Shown one piece after another: positions 32,016 through 41,304 of a stretch of DNA of 64,000 nt (position 1 is its first letter; each line of letters opens with the position of its first letter). A model generated the notes under the pieces. The model had not been told where the DNA came from. It saw only the letters and a program-made list of their open reading frames with translations, and did no database searches. Where the stretch lies: contig NZ_JAELXV010000003.1 in the NCBI RefSeq assembly GCF_016427535.1, positions 620,001-684,000 of the forward strand. Direction: 5' to 3'. The DNA is from Hymenobacter sp. BT559. GTDB taxonomy: Bacteria; Bacteroidota; Bacteroidia; Cytophagales; Hymenobacteraceae. The position numbers and the translations under genes were made by a program.

Positions 32016-35000
32016 ATGAAAAGTAGCTTACCTATTTCGAGGCGCTTTGGCTACCCCCTGCGGGTATTAGCGCTTCAGTCTGTTTTGGCCCTGCCGCTGA
32101 CTGCTACCGCCATTGCGCGGCCAGCCATGGCCCAACAAGCGGTGCTAGAGCGGCGCGTCACGCTTCAGGCCGAATCTCAAACCATTGAGTCGGTGCTGAA
32201 CCAACTCGGCAAGCAGCTGCGTGTGCATTTCGTGTACAGCCCGCAGCTCATTGGCTCCGACCGGCGCGTGACGCTGCGCGTCACGGACGAGCCGCTGCAG
32301 CAGGTGCTAGACGAGCTGCTAGCGCCGCGCAAGTCGCACTTTGAAGTGCGCAAAGACCGCGTAATCCTTAGCCAGCCGCAGCTCGGCAGCAGCGCCGCCA
32401 ACATCCCCGTGTCGGGCCGCGTGACGCAGGGCAAAGGCGAGGGGCTGCCCGGAGTTACCATCATCGTGAAGGGCACCACGCAGGGCGCCACTACCGATGG
32501 CGACGGCCGGTTTTCAATAAGCGTGCCCGAAGGCAGCGTGCTGCAGTTCAGCTCCGTTGGCTTTAGCCCGCAGGAAGTAACGGTGCGCGAGGCTACTACT
32601 ACCCTGGCCATCACCCTGCAGGAAAACAGCCAATCGCTCGACAACGTGGTGGTAGTAGGCTACGGCACGCTCGACAAGAAAGAGGTGACCAGCGCCATCA
32701 CCCACATCGACAGCCGCGACCTGCTCACGGTGGGTGCCATCAACCCCCTTACAGCACTGCAAGGCAAAGTGGCCGGCCTGACTATTGCCAATGGCTCGGC
32801 CGCCGACCCCAACTCGCAGCCTAGCATTCAGTTGCGGGGGGTGTCGTCGCGCAGCGCCGGCCTAGGGCCGCTCATCGTAATCAACGGCGTGCCGGGCGGT
32901 AACCTAGAGAACATCAACCAGAACGACATCGAGTCGATTGACGTGCTGAAGGGCGGGGCTGCCTCCGCTATCTACGGCACGCGCGGCAGCAACGGCGTAA
33001 TCGTAGTAACCACCAAGAAGGGCACAAAAGACAATCGGGTAGACTACAACACCTACGCCACGTTTGACTACGCCACACTGCAGCCCAAGGTGCTTTCGGC
33101 TGACGAGTTTCTGACTCAGAAGCGCGGCACGGACTTCGGTGCTAAAACGAATTGGCTAAACGAAATCTCGCGTAGCTACGCCTTTGCACAAAAGCATACC
33201 CTCACGGCTTCGGGCGGGTCGGAAAACAGCAACTATCGGGCTACGTTTGACTACCGCGATGCCAAAGGCATTGACGTGCGCTCGGGCCGGCAGGAGTATG
33301 GCGCGCGTATCTCGCTGAACCACAATTCGGCCAACAAGCTCTACTCCATCGGGCTCAACTTTGCGCCGCGCTACATCAACGCCCGCAACGCTGACTACGC
33401 CAGCTTTGAGCAAGCGCTCACGCTGAACCCTACTATTCCGGTGCTGAACACCACCAACCCGAACCTTTACTACGATATTCGGTCGGGCTTTGATGGGCCG
33501 TTTAACCCCGCCGAGCGCCTACGCACGGAGCTAAATGGCACCGAAGGTAAAATCCTGAACTTCGATGCCACCTTCAAGCTCAACCTGCTGCCCAACCTGA
33601 ACACGCAGGTTACCTACGGGCAGTTTACTAGCGACTACTTCGACTTCGCGTTCCGGCCGTCGACCTCCACGTTTGCCGCTAAGAACGAGGGGAGTATGAA
33701 CTCGGCCAGCCGCAACTACAACCGCAGCGACCAGCGCAGTCTGGAGTGGATAGGCAACTACTCGCTCACTAAGAACGACCATGCTTTGCAGGTCCTAGGG
33801 GGGTATTCGTACCAGTATTTCGTGTCAGAAGGCAACGGTATTTATAACCGTAATTTTCCGTCCGACGCCTTTACGTACAACAACATCGGCACCGGCCTCT
33901 ACGGGCAAGTGGCCGGGCGCACCGATGGCAGCAGCTACAAAAACGATTCGAGGCTGATTGCCTTCTTTGGGCGCGTCAACTATTCCTTTAAGGACCGCTA
34001 CTTGCTGTCGGCCAGCTTGCGCCACGAGGGCTCTTCAAAATTTGGTACCGATAACAAGTGGGGCGATTTCCCGGCCGTGTCGGTGGGCTGGCGCATCAGC
34101 CAGGAGGCTTTCCTAACCAATCAGAAGTGGATAAACGACCTGAAGCTGCGGGCTGACTATGGTGTAACCGGTAACCAGGACTTCGGCAACTACTTGTCGC
34201 AGAACCTCTATGGGGGCTTCGGCTACTACCTGCTAGGTGGCACATACTACCAGGTGTACGGGCCCACCCAAAACCTCAACGCCGACCTACGCTGGGAGCA
34301 AGCTCAGAGCTTCAACGTGGGGGTAGACTTTGCCCTGTTTAATAACAAGCTGACTGGTAGCGTTAACTACTACGCTCGCCGCAACAAAAACCTGCTCGGC
34401 AGCTACGCCGTGCCCATTCCGCCCAACACGCAAGGCAGCACGTTTGCCAACGTTGGCACCCTGGATAATACGGGTGTGGAGGTGCAGTTGAATGCGCCCA
34501 TCGTTAGCCGGCCTGACTTTCAGTGGTCGGTGTCCTTCGCTGGCGCTACCAACGGTAACAAGTTCGTTTCGTTCTCCAACGACACTTACCAGGGTCAAAC
34601 GTTTATCGACGTAGTGGGCCTGCCCTCGCCGGGCTCGCCGGGCAATGCCCAGCGCCTGCAGGAAGGCCAGCGTATCGGTACGTTCTACATGTTGAAATCA
34701 GCGGGGGTTGATGACCAGGGCCGCCTGCTGGTGTACGCCCAAGACGGCAGCGTTATTGTGGGCAACAAGGCTACCCTAGCCGACCGGCAGGTGGTGGGCA
34801 ATGGCCTGCCCAAGTACACGCTCAGCCTAGGTAACACCTTTACCTATAAAAACTTCGATGCGGCCATCTTCATCCGGAGCGTGCTCGGCTTTGATGCCTA
34901 TAATACCCGTGCCTTCTACCTAGGCACGCCAGCTACGCAGTCTAATGCCAACGTGCTGACTTCGGCCTATGGTGATAGCAAGTATGCTAGGCTCACTGAC

Positions 35001-35279
35001 CCCACGACTACCAACGTGCTCTCGGACTACTTCTTGGAGAAGGGCGACTTCGTGAAGCTCGACAACGTGAGCCTAGGGTACACTTTCCAGTTCACGTCGA
35101 AGTATGCGCGCTCGCTACGCCTGTATGCCGCGGCTAAGAACATCGTGACCATCACGAGCTACACCGGCGGCGACCCCGACATCCTGCCCATCAACGGGCT
35201 GTACCCGGGCATCAATAGCAACCGCCAATACTATCCTTCTACCACGCAGGTCCTGTTTGGCCTTCAGCTAGGCCTGTAA
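32016..35279 (+). CDS. SusC/RagA TonB-dependent transporter with STN domain (PUL C1)
   Basis: 1087 aa from the ATG at 32016. Signal peptide, STN domain (VTLQAESQTIESVLNQLGKQ), CNA-B-like domain (VSGRVTQGKGEGLPGVTIIV), TonB-box region (NVVVVGYGTLDKK), plug (GKVAGLTIANGSAADPNSQP, GPLIVINGVPGG) and barrel ending TQVLFGLQLGL. It signals to the FecR/sigma pair directly upstream. Only SusD follows on this strand; hydrolases for its substrate may be the convergent GH92/GH76 genes. Substrate inferred, probably a mannan oligosaccharide. Confidence 0.94.
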   Translation: MKSSLPISRRFGYPLRVLALQSVLALPLTATAIARPAMAQQAVLERRVTLQAESQTIESVLNQLGKQLRVHFVYSPQLIGSDRRVTLRVTDEPLQQVLDELLAPRKSHFEVRKDRVILSQPQLGSSAANIPVSGRVTQGKGEGLPGVTIIVKGTTQGATTDGDGRFSISVPEGSVLQFSSVGFSPQEVTVREATTTLAITLQENSQSLDNVVVVGYGTLDKKEVTSAITHIDSRDLLTVGAINPLTALQGKVAGLTIANGSAADPNSQPSIQLRGVSSRSAGLGPLIVINGVPGGNLENINQNDIESIDVLKGGAASAIYGTRGSNGVIVVTTKKGTKDNRVDYNTYATFDYATLQPKVLSADEFLTQKRGTDFGAKTNWLNEISRSYAFAQKHTLTASGGSENSNYRATFDYRDAKGIDVRSGRQEYGARISLNHNSANKLYSIGLNFAPRYINARNADYASFEQALTLNPTIPVLNTTNPNLYYDIRSGFDGPFNPAERLRTELNGTEGKILNFDATFKLNLLPNLNTQVTYGQFTSDYFDFAFRPSTSTFAAKNEGSMNSASRNYNRSDQRSLEWIGNYSLTKNDHALQVLGGYSYQYFVSEGNGIYNRNFPSDAFTYNNIGTGLYGQVAGRTDGSSYKNDSRLIAFFGRVNYSFKDRYLLSASLRHEGSSKFGTDNKWGDFPAVSVGWRISQEAFLTNQKWINDLKLRADYGVTGNQDFGNYLSQNLYGGFGYYLLGGTYYQVYGPTQNLNADLRWEQAQSFNVGVDFALFNNKLTGSVNYYARRNKNLLGSYAVPIPPNTQGSTFANVGTLDNTGVEVQLNAPIVSRPDFQWSVSFAGATNGNKFVSFSNDTYQGQTFIDVVGLPSPGSPGNAQRLQEGQRIGTFYMLKSAGVDDQGRLLVYAQDGSVIVGNKATLADRQVVGNGLPKYTLSLGNTFTYKNFDAAIFIRSVLGFDAYNTRAFYLGTPATQSNANVLTSAYGDSKYARLTDPTTTNVLSDYFLEKGDFVKLDNVSLGYTFQFTSKYARSLRLYAAAKNIVTITSYTGGDPDILPINGLYPGINSNRQYYPSTTQVLFGLQLGL

Positions 35280-35280
35280 T

Positions 35281-35287
35281 CCCACCC
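35281..35287 (+). promoter_or_regulatory. CCCACCC leader of SusD (PUL C1)
   Basis: AATCCCACCCCC, 8 nt before the ATG at 35296, inside the 16-bp SusC-SusD gap. Confidence 0.45.
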
Positions 35288-35295
35288 CCGCAGCC

Positions 35296-37002
35296 ATGAC
35301 TTTTTCTAAAACATACGCCCGCCTGTCGGCGGCTCTGGTGCTGGCCGGGTTGAGCAGCTGCACCGACCTAAACGAAACGCTCTACGACCGCATTACGCCC
35401 GACAACTTCCTGCGCACCAAGGACGACGTGTACCGGGACTTCCTGCGCACCTTCGAGCACGGCTACAATACCATACAGGATAACCCCTATCAGCTACAGG
35501 AGCTGAGCGCCGACCAGCTGATGACCCCCAACCGCGAGGGTGACTGGTTTGACGGTGGGCAGTATGCCCGGGCGCACTACCACACCTGGACGGTGCAGGA
35601 GGGCTACATCAACGGCACGTGGAACTTGCTTTACCAGGGCATTACGTTGGATACCAACTCGCTGGAAGATATTCAGGCGCTTGACCCAACCCGGTTTAAC
35701 ATGACCGTGGCCGAGCAAAACCAGCTCATTGGCGAGCTGCGTGTGATGCGCGCCTGGTACTACTTGCGCCTGCTCGACTTGTTTCGCAACGTGCAGATTA
35801 TCACCAAGGTGAAGGGGGAAGTAAAGGGGCCCAACCAGTCGACGCCCCAGGAAACATATGCCTTCATTGAAAAGGAGCTGAAAGAGTCGCTGCCGACGCT
35901 GCTGGCCAAGGGCGACCAGGGCACGGCGCAGTTTCAGGGGCGCTGGACCAAGGCGGGCGCTGCCGCGCTGCTGGCCCGCCTCTACCTGAACGCCAACGTT
36001 TACATCGGGCAAGACCACTACAACGACTGCGCCGCGGTGTGCCAGGATATTGTAGACGGTAAGTACGGCACCTACGCCGTCGAAAGTCGCTGGGACGCGC
36101 CCTTCGACTGGAACAATGACCAGTCGTCAGAGACCATTTTTGCGTTCCCGGGTTCGTTTGGCCGTTCGCACTGGCAGTATGAGGGCGGGATGTACTTCTG
36201 GGGGCTGCCTTACAACGTGCCCGTCAACTACTTCGGGTTCACCGATTTTGGCAGCGGTAACCCACGCTATGCCTTGCAGCCGGGCCGCGACGTAGACAAC
36301 AGGGTCTACACCTTTGCGCAGGGCAAGCCGCTTATCAATTTTCAGAAGTACGCCGACGACGTGCGCTTGAAAAACTATAAAAACCTAGGCAACAGCACCC
36401 GCGAGGGCATGTTTTTGCAGGGCTACCTAAAGGATATCAACGGCCGCGATACCATTAAGAGCACCCGTGGCTATACGCTGTATCTGCGCGACCAAGTGGG
36501 CCTGTTTAAAGGTACTAAGCCCACGCAGGTGCTAGCCAACAAGACGTCGGACATGAATAATGCCGACCAGAACTCGGGTATTCCACTGGTGAAGTATCCC
36601 TTCTATCCATCATCTGACCCGAATAAGATTGAGGCAGACTACGCCGAAATCCGCTTTGCGGAAATAGTGTATATGCTGGCTGAGTGCAAGTTCCGGGCCG
36701 GCGACCGCGCCACGGCTGCGCAGCTGCTCAACACGGTGCGGAAGCGCAACTACCCCACGGGCTCAACCAGCTTGTATGCCGCTGGCGGCGCTACCCTCAC
36801 CGAGCAAGAGCTGCTTGACGAGTGGGGCCGCGAGTTCATCGGCGAAGGCCGCCGCCGCATCGACCTCATCCGCTTCGGTAAATTCAACACGGCCATTTGG
36901 TGGGATAAAACGGCAGATGCCGACGACCACACCAAGATTTACCCTATTCCGCTGAATGCGATGAACACCTCGCCACAGCTCAAGCAAAATCCTGGCTATT
37001 AA
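35296..37002 (+). CDS. SusD/RagB-family lipoprotein (PUL C1)
   Basis: 568 aa. Lipobox LAGLSSC (Cys22) then CTDLNETLYDRITPDNFL. The TPR helices are visible (LIGELRVMRAWYYLRLLDLF, AALLARLYLNANVYIGQDH) and the C-terminal signature LLDEWGREFIGEGRRRIDLI and a final LKQNPGY. Long subtype of SusD, unlike the shorter one at 10976. Partner of the SusC at 32016. The following 469 bp hold a hairpin terminator and no gene. Confidence 0.94.
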   Translation: MTFSKTYARLSAALVLAGLSSCTDLNETLYDRITPDNFLRTKDDVYRDFLRTFEHGYNTIQDNPYQLQELSADQLMTPNREGDWFDGGQYARAHYHTWTVQEGYINGTWNLLYQGITLDTNSLEDIQALDPTRFNMTVAEQNQLIGELRVMRAWYYLRLLDLFRNVQIITKVKGEVKGPNQSTPQETYAFIEKELKESLPTLLAKGDQGTAQFQGRWTKAGAAALLARLYLNANVYIGQDHYNDCAAVCQDIVDGKYGTYAVESRWDAPFDWNNDQSSETIFAFPGSFGRSHWQYEGGMYFWGLPYNVPVNYFGFTDFGSGNPRYALQPGRDVDNRVYTFAQGKPLINFQKYADDVRLKNYKNLGNSTREGMFLQGYLKDINGRDTIKSTRGYTLYLRDQVGLFKGTKPTQVLANKTSDMNNADQNSGIPLVKYPFYPSSDPNKIEADYAEIRFAEIVYMLAECKFRAGDRATAAQLLNTVRKRNYPTGSTSLYAAGGATLTEQELLDEWGREFIGEGRRRIDLIRFGKFNTAIWWDKTADADDHTKIYPIPLNAMNTSPQLKQNPGY

Positions 37003-37041
37003 AATATAGTAGCTAGTACACGGCTAAGAAAGCAAGCTTAT

Positions 37042-37109
37042 AACAGTAGTGCCGGACGTGGCCCTCATTACCTGCATGGGTAGTGAGGGTTACGTCCGGC
37101 ACTACTGTT
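37042..37109 (+). terminator. Terminator hairpin after SusD (PUL C1)
   Basis: Left arm from AACAGTAGTGCCGGACGT (37042) pairs with ACGTCCGGCACTACTGTT ending at 37109. The stem continues inward through G-U pairs into CCCTCA/TGAGGG, so as RNA on the plus strand it is almost fully paired for about 30 bp. Confidence 0.8.
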
Positions 37110-37252
37110 TAGGCCTGGTCAGCGGAAAACGTATTTGCTAGTACCTAGGTGGCTGTGAGTGCTACGAAAGTGTGTAGGTGGCACCTAGGGCCCTATGCGC
37201 AACTCTTGCTTTGTAAGTAAGCTGCTTAAGAAAAGAGGAGGTCTTCCAAACC

Positions 37253-37342
37253 GTCATGTTGAACGTAGTAAAGCCTCTCTATCACTTCATCGCTAGCGCA
37301 TCCATTGCTGCACCAGCAAGATGCTTCCTTCGTCAGCATGAC
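37253..37342. repeat. Degenerate GTCATGC-type inverted repeat
   Basis: GTCATGTTGAACGTAGTAAA at the left and GATGCTTCCTTCGTCAGCATGAC at the right resemble the two arms of the perfect element at 17428-17523, but have diverged from each other. Confidence 0.6.
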
Positions 37343-37412
37343 ATTGTAGAAGGCTCGATGGCGCGCAACTGTGTTCTATGCCATCGGTACTGCGATGATA
37401 ACTCAAGCGCTA

Positions 37413-37462
37413 AACAAGACGAAGCCGCAGCCCACCTAGGTGGGCTGCGGCTTCGTCTTGTT
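37413..37462. terminator. 50-bp perfect palindrome centred on CCTAGG
   Basis: AACAAGACGAAGCCGCAGCC.. reads identically on both strands over 25+25 bp with no spacer; the symmetry axis bisects CCTAGG at 37435-37440. It begins 9 bp before the stop of the minus-strand GH92 gene when seen from that gene, so it is its probable terminator. Confidence 0.85.
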
Positions 37463-37471
37463 CTAGGTTGC

Positions 37472-39667
37472 TTACTTTGCTACAACCTCTACTTGACCGC
37501 CGGTATTGAATAGCTGGTGGGGTACGAAGTATCCCGGATTTGAAGTCCCGTTTACCCGGATATTACTCAGATTGCGGCTGGCGCCAGATTTTTTTACAGT
37601 TAGCACTTTGCCGTTGGGCATGGTCCAGCGCACCTCATCGAAGAGGGGCAGCGTGACGATGTAGCGCGCATCGGCCGCCGATAAGGGGTAGAGGCCGGTA
37701 GCGCCGAAAACGTACCAGGCCGACATTTCGCCTGCATCGTCCATGCCCGAGAAGGCGAGGCCTTTTTCGCCGGTGTTGTAAAACTTGGCCATGATTTCAT
37801 CGAGACGCTGCTGCGACTTTTCGGGCTTGCCCACGAAGTAGTAGGAGAACGGCGTTTCGTGGTCGGGCTGGTTGCCGTGGCAGTACTGGCCGATAAATCC
37901 TGATACGTTGCGGGCAATGTAGCTCGGGTTCCAGGGCACCGTGAACAAGGAATCTAGCTTGGCCTCGAAGGGCCGCGGGCCGCCGTAGAGGTCTACCAAG
38001 CCCGGCATGTCGTGGGGCGCGAAGAAGGAAACCTGCCAGGCGTTGGCTTCGCGGTACATGTACTCGTAGTAAGGGTACTGGGGGTTGAAGTGCTGCACCC
38101 ACTGGCCATCGGCCCGGCGGCCACGCATAAACTTGGTGCCGGGGTCAAACACGTTGCGATAGTTTTTGGAGCGCGCCATCAGCGTCCGGTACTGCGCGGT
38201 GTCCTTCAAGATTTTGGCGAGCTGGGCCACGGCGTAGTCGTCGAAGGCATATTCCAGCGTCTTCGACACGCCAGCGCTACCCTTGGTTTCTACATTCGGG
38301 GTAGCGACCTCATCGGTGGCGATGTAGCCTTTCTGAATGTATTCCTTGATGTGGGGCCGGGTGCCGCCTTCCACGTTGGCATTACGCAGTAGCAAGCGGT
38401 ACACGTCTTTTACATCGAAGTTGGTGACGCCGCGCTGGTACGCCCCCGCCACGAACGACGCCGCGTGGTCGCCGTGAAAGAAGGTCGGGATGAAGCCAGT
38501 CTTATTGCCAATGTCCTGCATCGACTTGATGATGTCGGCGGTCACGCCCGGCGCGAGCATGCTCATCAGCACGTCTTTGTTGCGGTAGGTGTCCCAGAGC
38601 GATGGGGTGGTGTAGTACTGGAAGTCGGCCTTAACCACCTTGCCCTTCACGTCGGTGTACTCGCCGTTGACGTCGCTGCGCAGAGCGGGCCACAAAAACG
38701 AGCGGTAGAGGCAGGTGTAGAACATGGTTTGCTGCTGCGCCGTGCCGCCCTTCACGCTCACGCGGGTGAGCAGCTGGTTCCAGGTGTTGGTGGCCGCGCG
38801 CCGCACTTCGTCAAACGAACGGGTGCCCAGTTCCTGCGCCAGGTTTTGCTGCGCGTTTTGGATGCTCACAAACGAAACACCAATGCGCAGCTCCACGGGC
38901 TTGCGGTCGCCGTTGGCCAGGCGCAGCACGGCCAGGCCTTCTTTGTTGCCCTTGTTCTTGATGCTTACTTCTTGAATATCCGAGTTGAGCTGGGCGTAGA
39001 AATAAGCGGTTTGCTCACCGGTTTTCTGGAAGCCCTGCACGGCCCTAGGTCCTACTTTCTCGAGGTTCCAGTCGTTTACGTTCTCGTTCGAGCGGCCCAG
39101 CTTGAACACGAGGCTGCGGTCTTGCGGCTGGTCGTAGTAGTACTGGTGCAAGCCGCAACGCAAAGTCGAGGTCAGCTGCACTCGCACTTTGTAGTCCCGT
39201 AGCGTGACGCCGTAGTAGCCCGGCGCCGCCGTTTCGGTAGCGTGCGAGAAGTGAGAAGAATAGCGGCCGTTGGCATCAGGCGCGCCTACTACGGGCAGTA
39301 CGGGCAGGTGGCACAGGTTCCAGTGCCCCTTGTTAGTATGGGCAAAGGCCTGCATCACCGAGTCTTCGTACTGGTAGCCCGAGCCGGTGTTAAACTCCGT
39401 GATGGGGCTCAGCTGCACTAGGGCATTGGGCAGGGAACTGCCCGGAAACGCCAGCCCGGCCCACACGCCGTGCCAGTCGGGCGGGGCCACGTAACCCACC
39501 AGCTTAGGGTCGGTGAAGGCCGCCGTGCCGATGAGGGGATTCACGTACTGGGCAGGTCCCTTACTCGCAGTACCCACGCCACCGCCCGACGATGGCACCG
39601 TTTTGGCGCAGGAAGCGAGGCCTAGGGCCGCAGACAGAAACAAATAGCGTAGGCTGGTAAACGTCAT
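37472..39667 (-). CDS. GH92 alpha-mannosidase, lipoprotein
   Basis: 731 aa from the ATG at 39667. Signal/lipobox LGLASC at about 18-20. GH92 features: YVNPLIGTAAF at the N-terminus, NPLIGT being the family opening; GHWNLCHLPVLPVVG; GNQPDHETPFSYYFVGKP; and GMDDAGEMSAWYVFGATGLY with Asp643/Asp644, the Ca-dependent inverting exo-alpha-mannosidase base region. Such enzymes remove terminal alpha-1,2, 1,3, 1,4 or 1,6 mannose. First of three co-oriented minus-strand genes in position, downstream of GH76 (120 bp). Linkage specificity cannot be told from sequence. Confidence 0.92.
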   Translation of the reverse strand: MTFTSLRYLFLSAALGLASCAKTVPSSGGGVGTASKGPAQYVNPLIGTAAFTDPKLVGYVAPPDWHGVWAGLAFPGSSLPNALVQLSPITEFNTGSGYQYEDSVMQAFAHTNKGHWNLCHLPVLPVVGAPDANGRYSSHFSHATETAAPGYYGVTLRDYKVRVQLTSTLRCGLHQYYYDQPQDRSLVFKLGRSNENVNDWNLEKVGPRAVQGFQKTGEQTAYFYAQLNSDIQEVSIKNKGNKEGLAVLRLANGDRKPVELRIGVSFVSIQNAQQNLAQELGTRSFDEVRRAATNTWNQLLTRVSVKGGTAQQQTMFYTCLYRSFLWPALRSDVNGEYTDVKGKVVKADFQYYTTPSLWDTYRNKDVLMSMLAPGVTADIIKSMQDIGNKTGFIPTFFHGDHAASFVAGAYQRGVTNFDVKDVYRLLLRNANVEGGTRPHIKEYIQKGYIATDEVATPNVETKGSAGVSKTLEYAFDDYAVAQLAKILKDTAQYRTLMARSKNYRNVFDPGTKFMRGRRADGQWVQHFNPQYPYYEYMYREANAWQVSFFAPHDMPGLVDLYGGPRPFEAKLDSLFTVPWNPSYIARNVSGFIGQYCHGNQPDHETPFSYYFVGKPEKSQQRLDEIMAKFYNTGEKGLAFSGMDDAGEMSAWYVFGATGLYPLSAADARYIVTLPLFDEVRWTMPNGKVLTVKKSGASRNLSNIRVNGTSNPGYFVPHQLFNTGGQVEVVAK

Positions 39668-39786
39668 GTTACGCAAGAGATAAGCGTGGAAAAGGAGTGC
39701 CGCGCGGCTTCACGGCGTTAGAGTCGGCTGCTGTTAGCGCTGGGTTGCAGGGGAAAGGAAGCGAGCTGCACGTTGCCAGAGCAGCC

Positions 39787-41244
39787 CTAATCGGCCTGCT
39801 TCACAAAGCGCTTGGTTAGGCGTTGCCCGTCGGCCAGCCAAGACACGGTATAGACGCCGGGCACCAGCGCCGACACATCGAGCGTGGCGGCCGGCGCGTG
39901 GGTCGTGAGCACCGTTTGCCCTAGGGCGTTCAAGACCGTGACGTTGCTCGCTATAGGTTTGCGGTTGGCTTGCAGCGTGAGGCGGCCCTTTACCGGGTTA
40001 GGAAACAAGTCAGTGGCTTTGGCGGCTGCGGGGCCGGTAGTGGCCAGCGGGGTACTGGTGGCCTGCGCCACGCGCAGAATAGCCGCCGCCGCGCAGGCTT
40101 GGCCCATCATCTGCACATTGGCCGGGAAGATGTAGCGGCGGTCGAGGTTCCAGGTGCCGTCGGTGTCGCTGTACGTGCCGGGGTAGTAACCAAGCTGGTC
40201 GCGGCCGTAGTCGATGAGGTAGTCTACGATGCTGCGAGCCGCATCGAGCCACTTGGCGTTGCGGTCTACTTCATAAAAGTCAACCAGCATCTCGACCATG
40301 TCGCTGCCACCCCAAAACGAGATTTCGCTCACGCCCTTACCCGGCGTGTACCACTGCCGGAGGCAGGCGTTGGCCATAAGGGTGGCGTCGTCGAGGTAGC
40401 GGCTGTCGCCGGTGCGCTGGTAGAGGCGCAGGGCCAGCTGAATGTCGGGCGTGGTTTGATAGGCCCGGTAGCCCGCGCCATTCTCGCCGTTGCCGCTCAG
40501 GCTCCAGACGCCGTTGTTATTGAAGCTGTACTGATTAATCAGGTTGGTGCCAGCGTCGCGCAGCCGGTGGCTTGGGTCGTTGATGAGTTCGTAGTAGTGC
40601 TTGGCGATGTCGAGGTATTTGGGGTCGGAGTTGTTTTTTGCCAGCAAGGCGCAGTGCAGCGCGGGCAAGATGGTGGCCTGCGAGTAAAACTTACCCCGGC
40701 CCAGCTCCGCTTCTTTTTGCGGCACGCCCCAACTGGCATCGCGGGCGCTGAGGCAGTAGTTGAGGCCGATGAGTGAGCGGTCGTAGATGCCAGTTTCGGT
40801 TGGCAGCACCTGCTGGTAAGCGTCTATCAGGGCCAGCCCCACGATGGCGTTGTCGTCGTAGAGCGGGTCGGCGCCGCGCACGATGTCGGAGGCATACTTG
40901 CCGTTTTGCAAGTATTGGTCGAGGGCGTAGGCATACGACTTAAGCCGCTCGGTGTACTTGGCCGGGTTGGCTAGGGCGCCGTAGCGTAGGGCCCGCAACA
41001 TGTGCGAGGCCGGCCACACGTAGCTCACGCCGCCGCGCTCCACAACAACGTTTTCGTTACCGTCTAGCTGCTCCACGTAAAGCTGCTTGCTGGCGTTGTA
41101 GAACTTGGTATTGAGCTTGTCGAGAATGGCCTCACCGGCTACTTGGTACTTATTCTGGCCAAAGGCGGCCGAGGCCGTCAATAAGCAGCTAGCTACCAGT
41201 AAGGCGAGCCGCGGCCCCCTAGCTATGAGTGTAGAAAAGCGCAT
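39787..41244 (-). CDS. GH76 endo-alpha-1,6-mannanase with T9SS type-A sorting domain
   Basis: 485 aa. Signal peptide (MRFSTLIARGPRLALLVASC..), then a GH76 (alpha/alpha)6 barrel with the catalytic pair Asp130-Asp131 in PLYDDNAIVGLALIDAYQQ. The last ~75 residues are a type IX secretion sorting domain (DLFPNPVKGRLTLQA, GVYTVSWLADGQRLTKRFV). It is therefore exported to the surface or medium and cuts the alpha-1,6-mannan backbone, unlike the lipoprotein GH76 at 54985. Co-oriented with the sugar kinase upstream (60 bp) and GH92 downstream. The leader has TTTTTCCCACCCCC. Confidence 0.88.
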   Translation of the reverse strand: MRFSTLIARGPRLALLVASCLLTASAAFGQNKYQVAGEAILDKLNTKFYNASKQLYVEQLDGNENVVVERGGVSYVWPASHMLRALRYGALANPAKYTERLKSYAYALDQYLQNGKYASDIVRGADPLYDDNAIVGLALIDAYQQVLPTETGIYDRSLIGLNYCLSARDASWGVPQKEAELGRGKFYSQATILPALHCALLAKNNSDPKYLDIAKHYYELINDPSHRLRDAGTNLINQYSFNNNGVWSLSGNGENGAGYRAYQTTPDIQLALRLYQRTGDSRYLDDATLMANACLRQWYTPGKGVSEISFWGGSDMVEMLVDFYEVDRNAKWLDAARSIVDYLIDYGRDQLGYYPGTYSDTDGTWNLDRRYIFPANVQMMGQACAAAAILRVAQATSTPLATTGPAAAKATDLFPNPVKGRLTLQANRKPIASNVTVLNALGQTVLTTHAPAATLDVSALVPGVYTVSWLADGQRLTKRFVKQAD

Positions 41245-41262
41245 CGCAACTTGCCAGATAGG

Positions 41263-41269
41263 GGGTGGG
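41263..41269 (-). promoter_or_regulatory. CCCACCC leader of GH76
   Basis: On the minus strand TTTTTCCCACCCCC lies 18 nt before the ATG at 41244. Confidence 0.45.
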
Positions 41270-41304
41270 AAAAAGTAGGGGAGGAGCGCCGTAAAGGCCA
41301 GTGC

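Larger units (their letters stand above)
37003..37471. other. 469-bp gap with repeats and no gene
   Basis: Between convergent SusD and GH92 genes. It holds a terminator hairpin (37042-37109), two single CCTAGG sites near 37145 and 37184, a degenerate GTCATGC-type inverted repeat (37253-37342) and the 50-bp perfect palindrome (37413-37462). No credible coding sequence. Confidence 0.7.
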
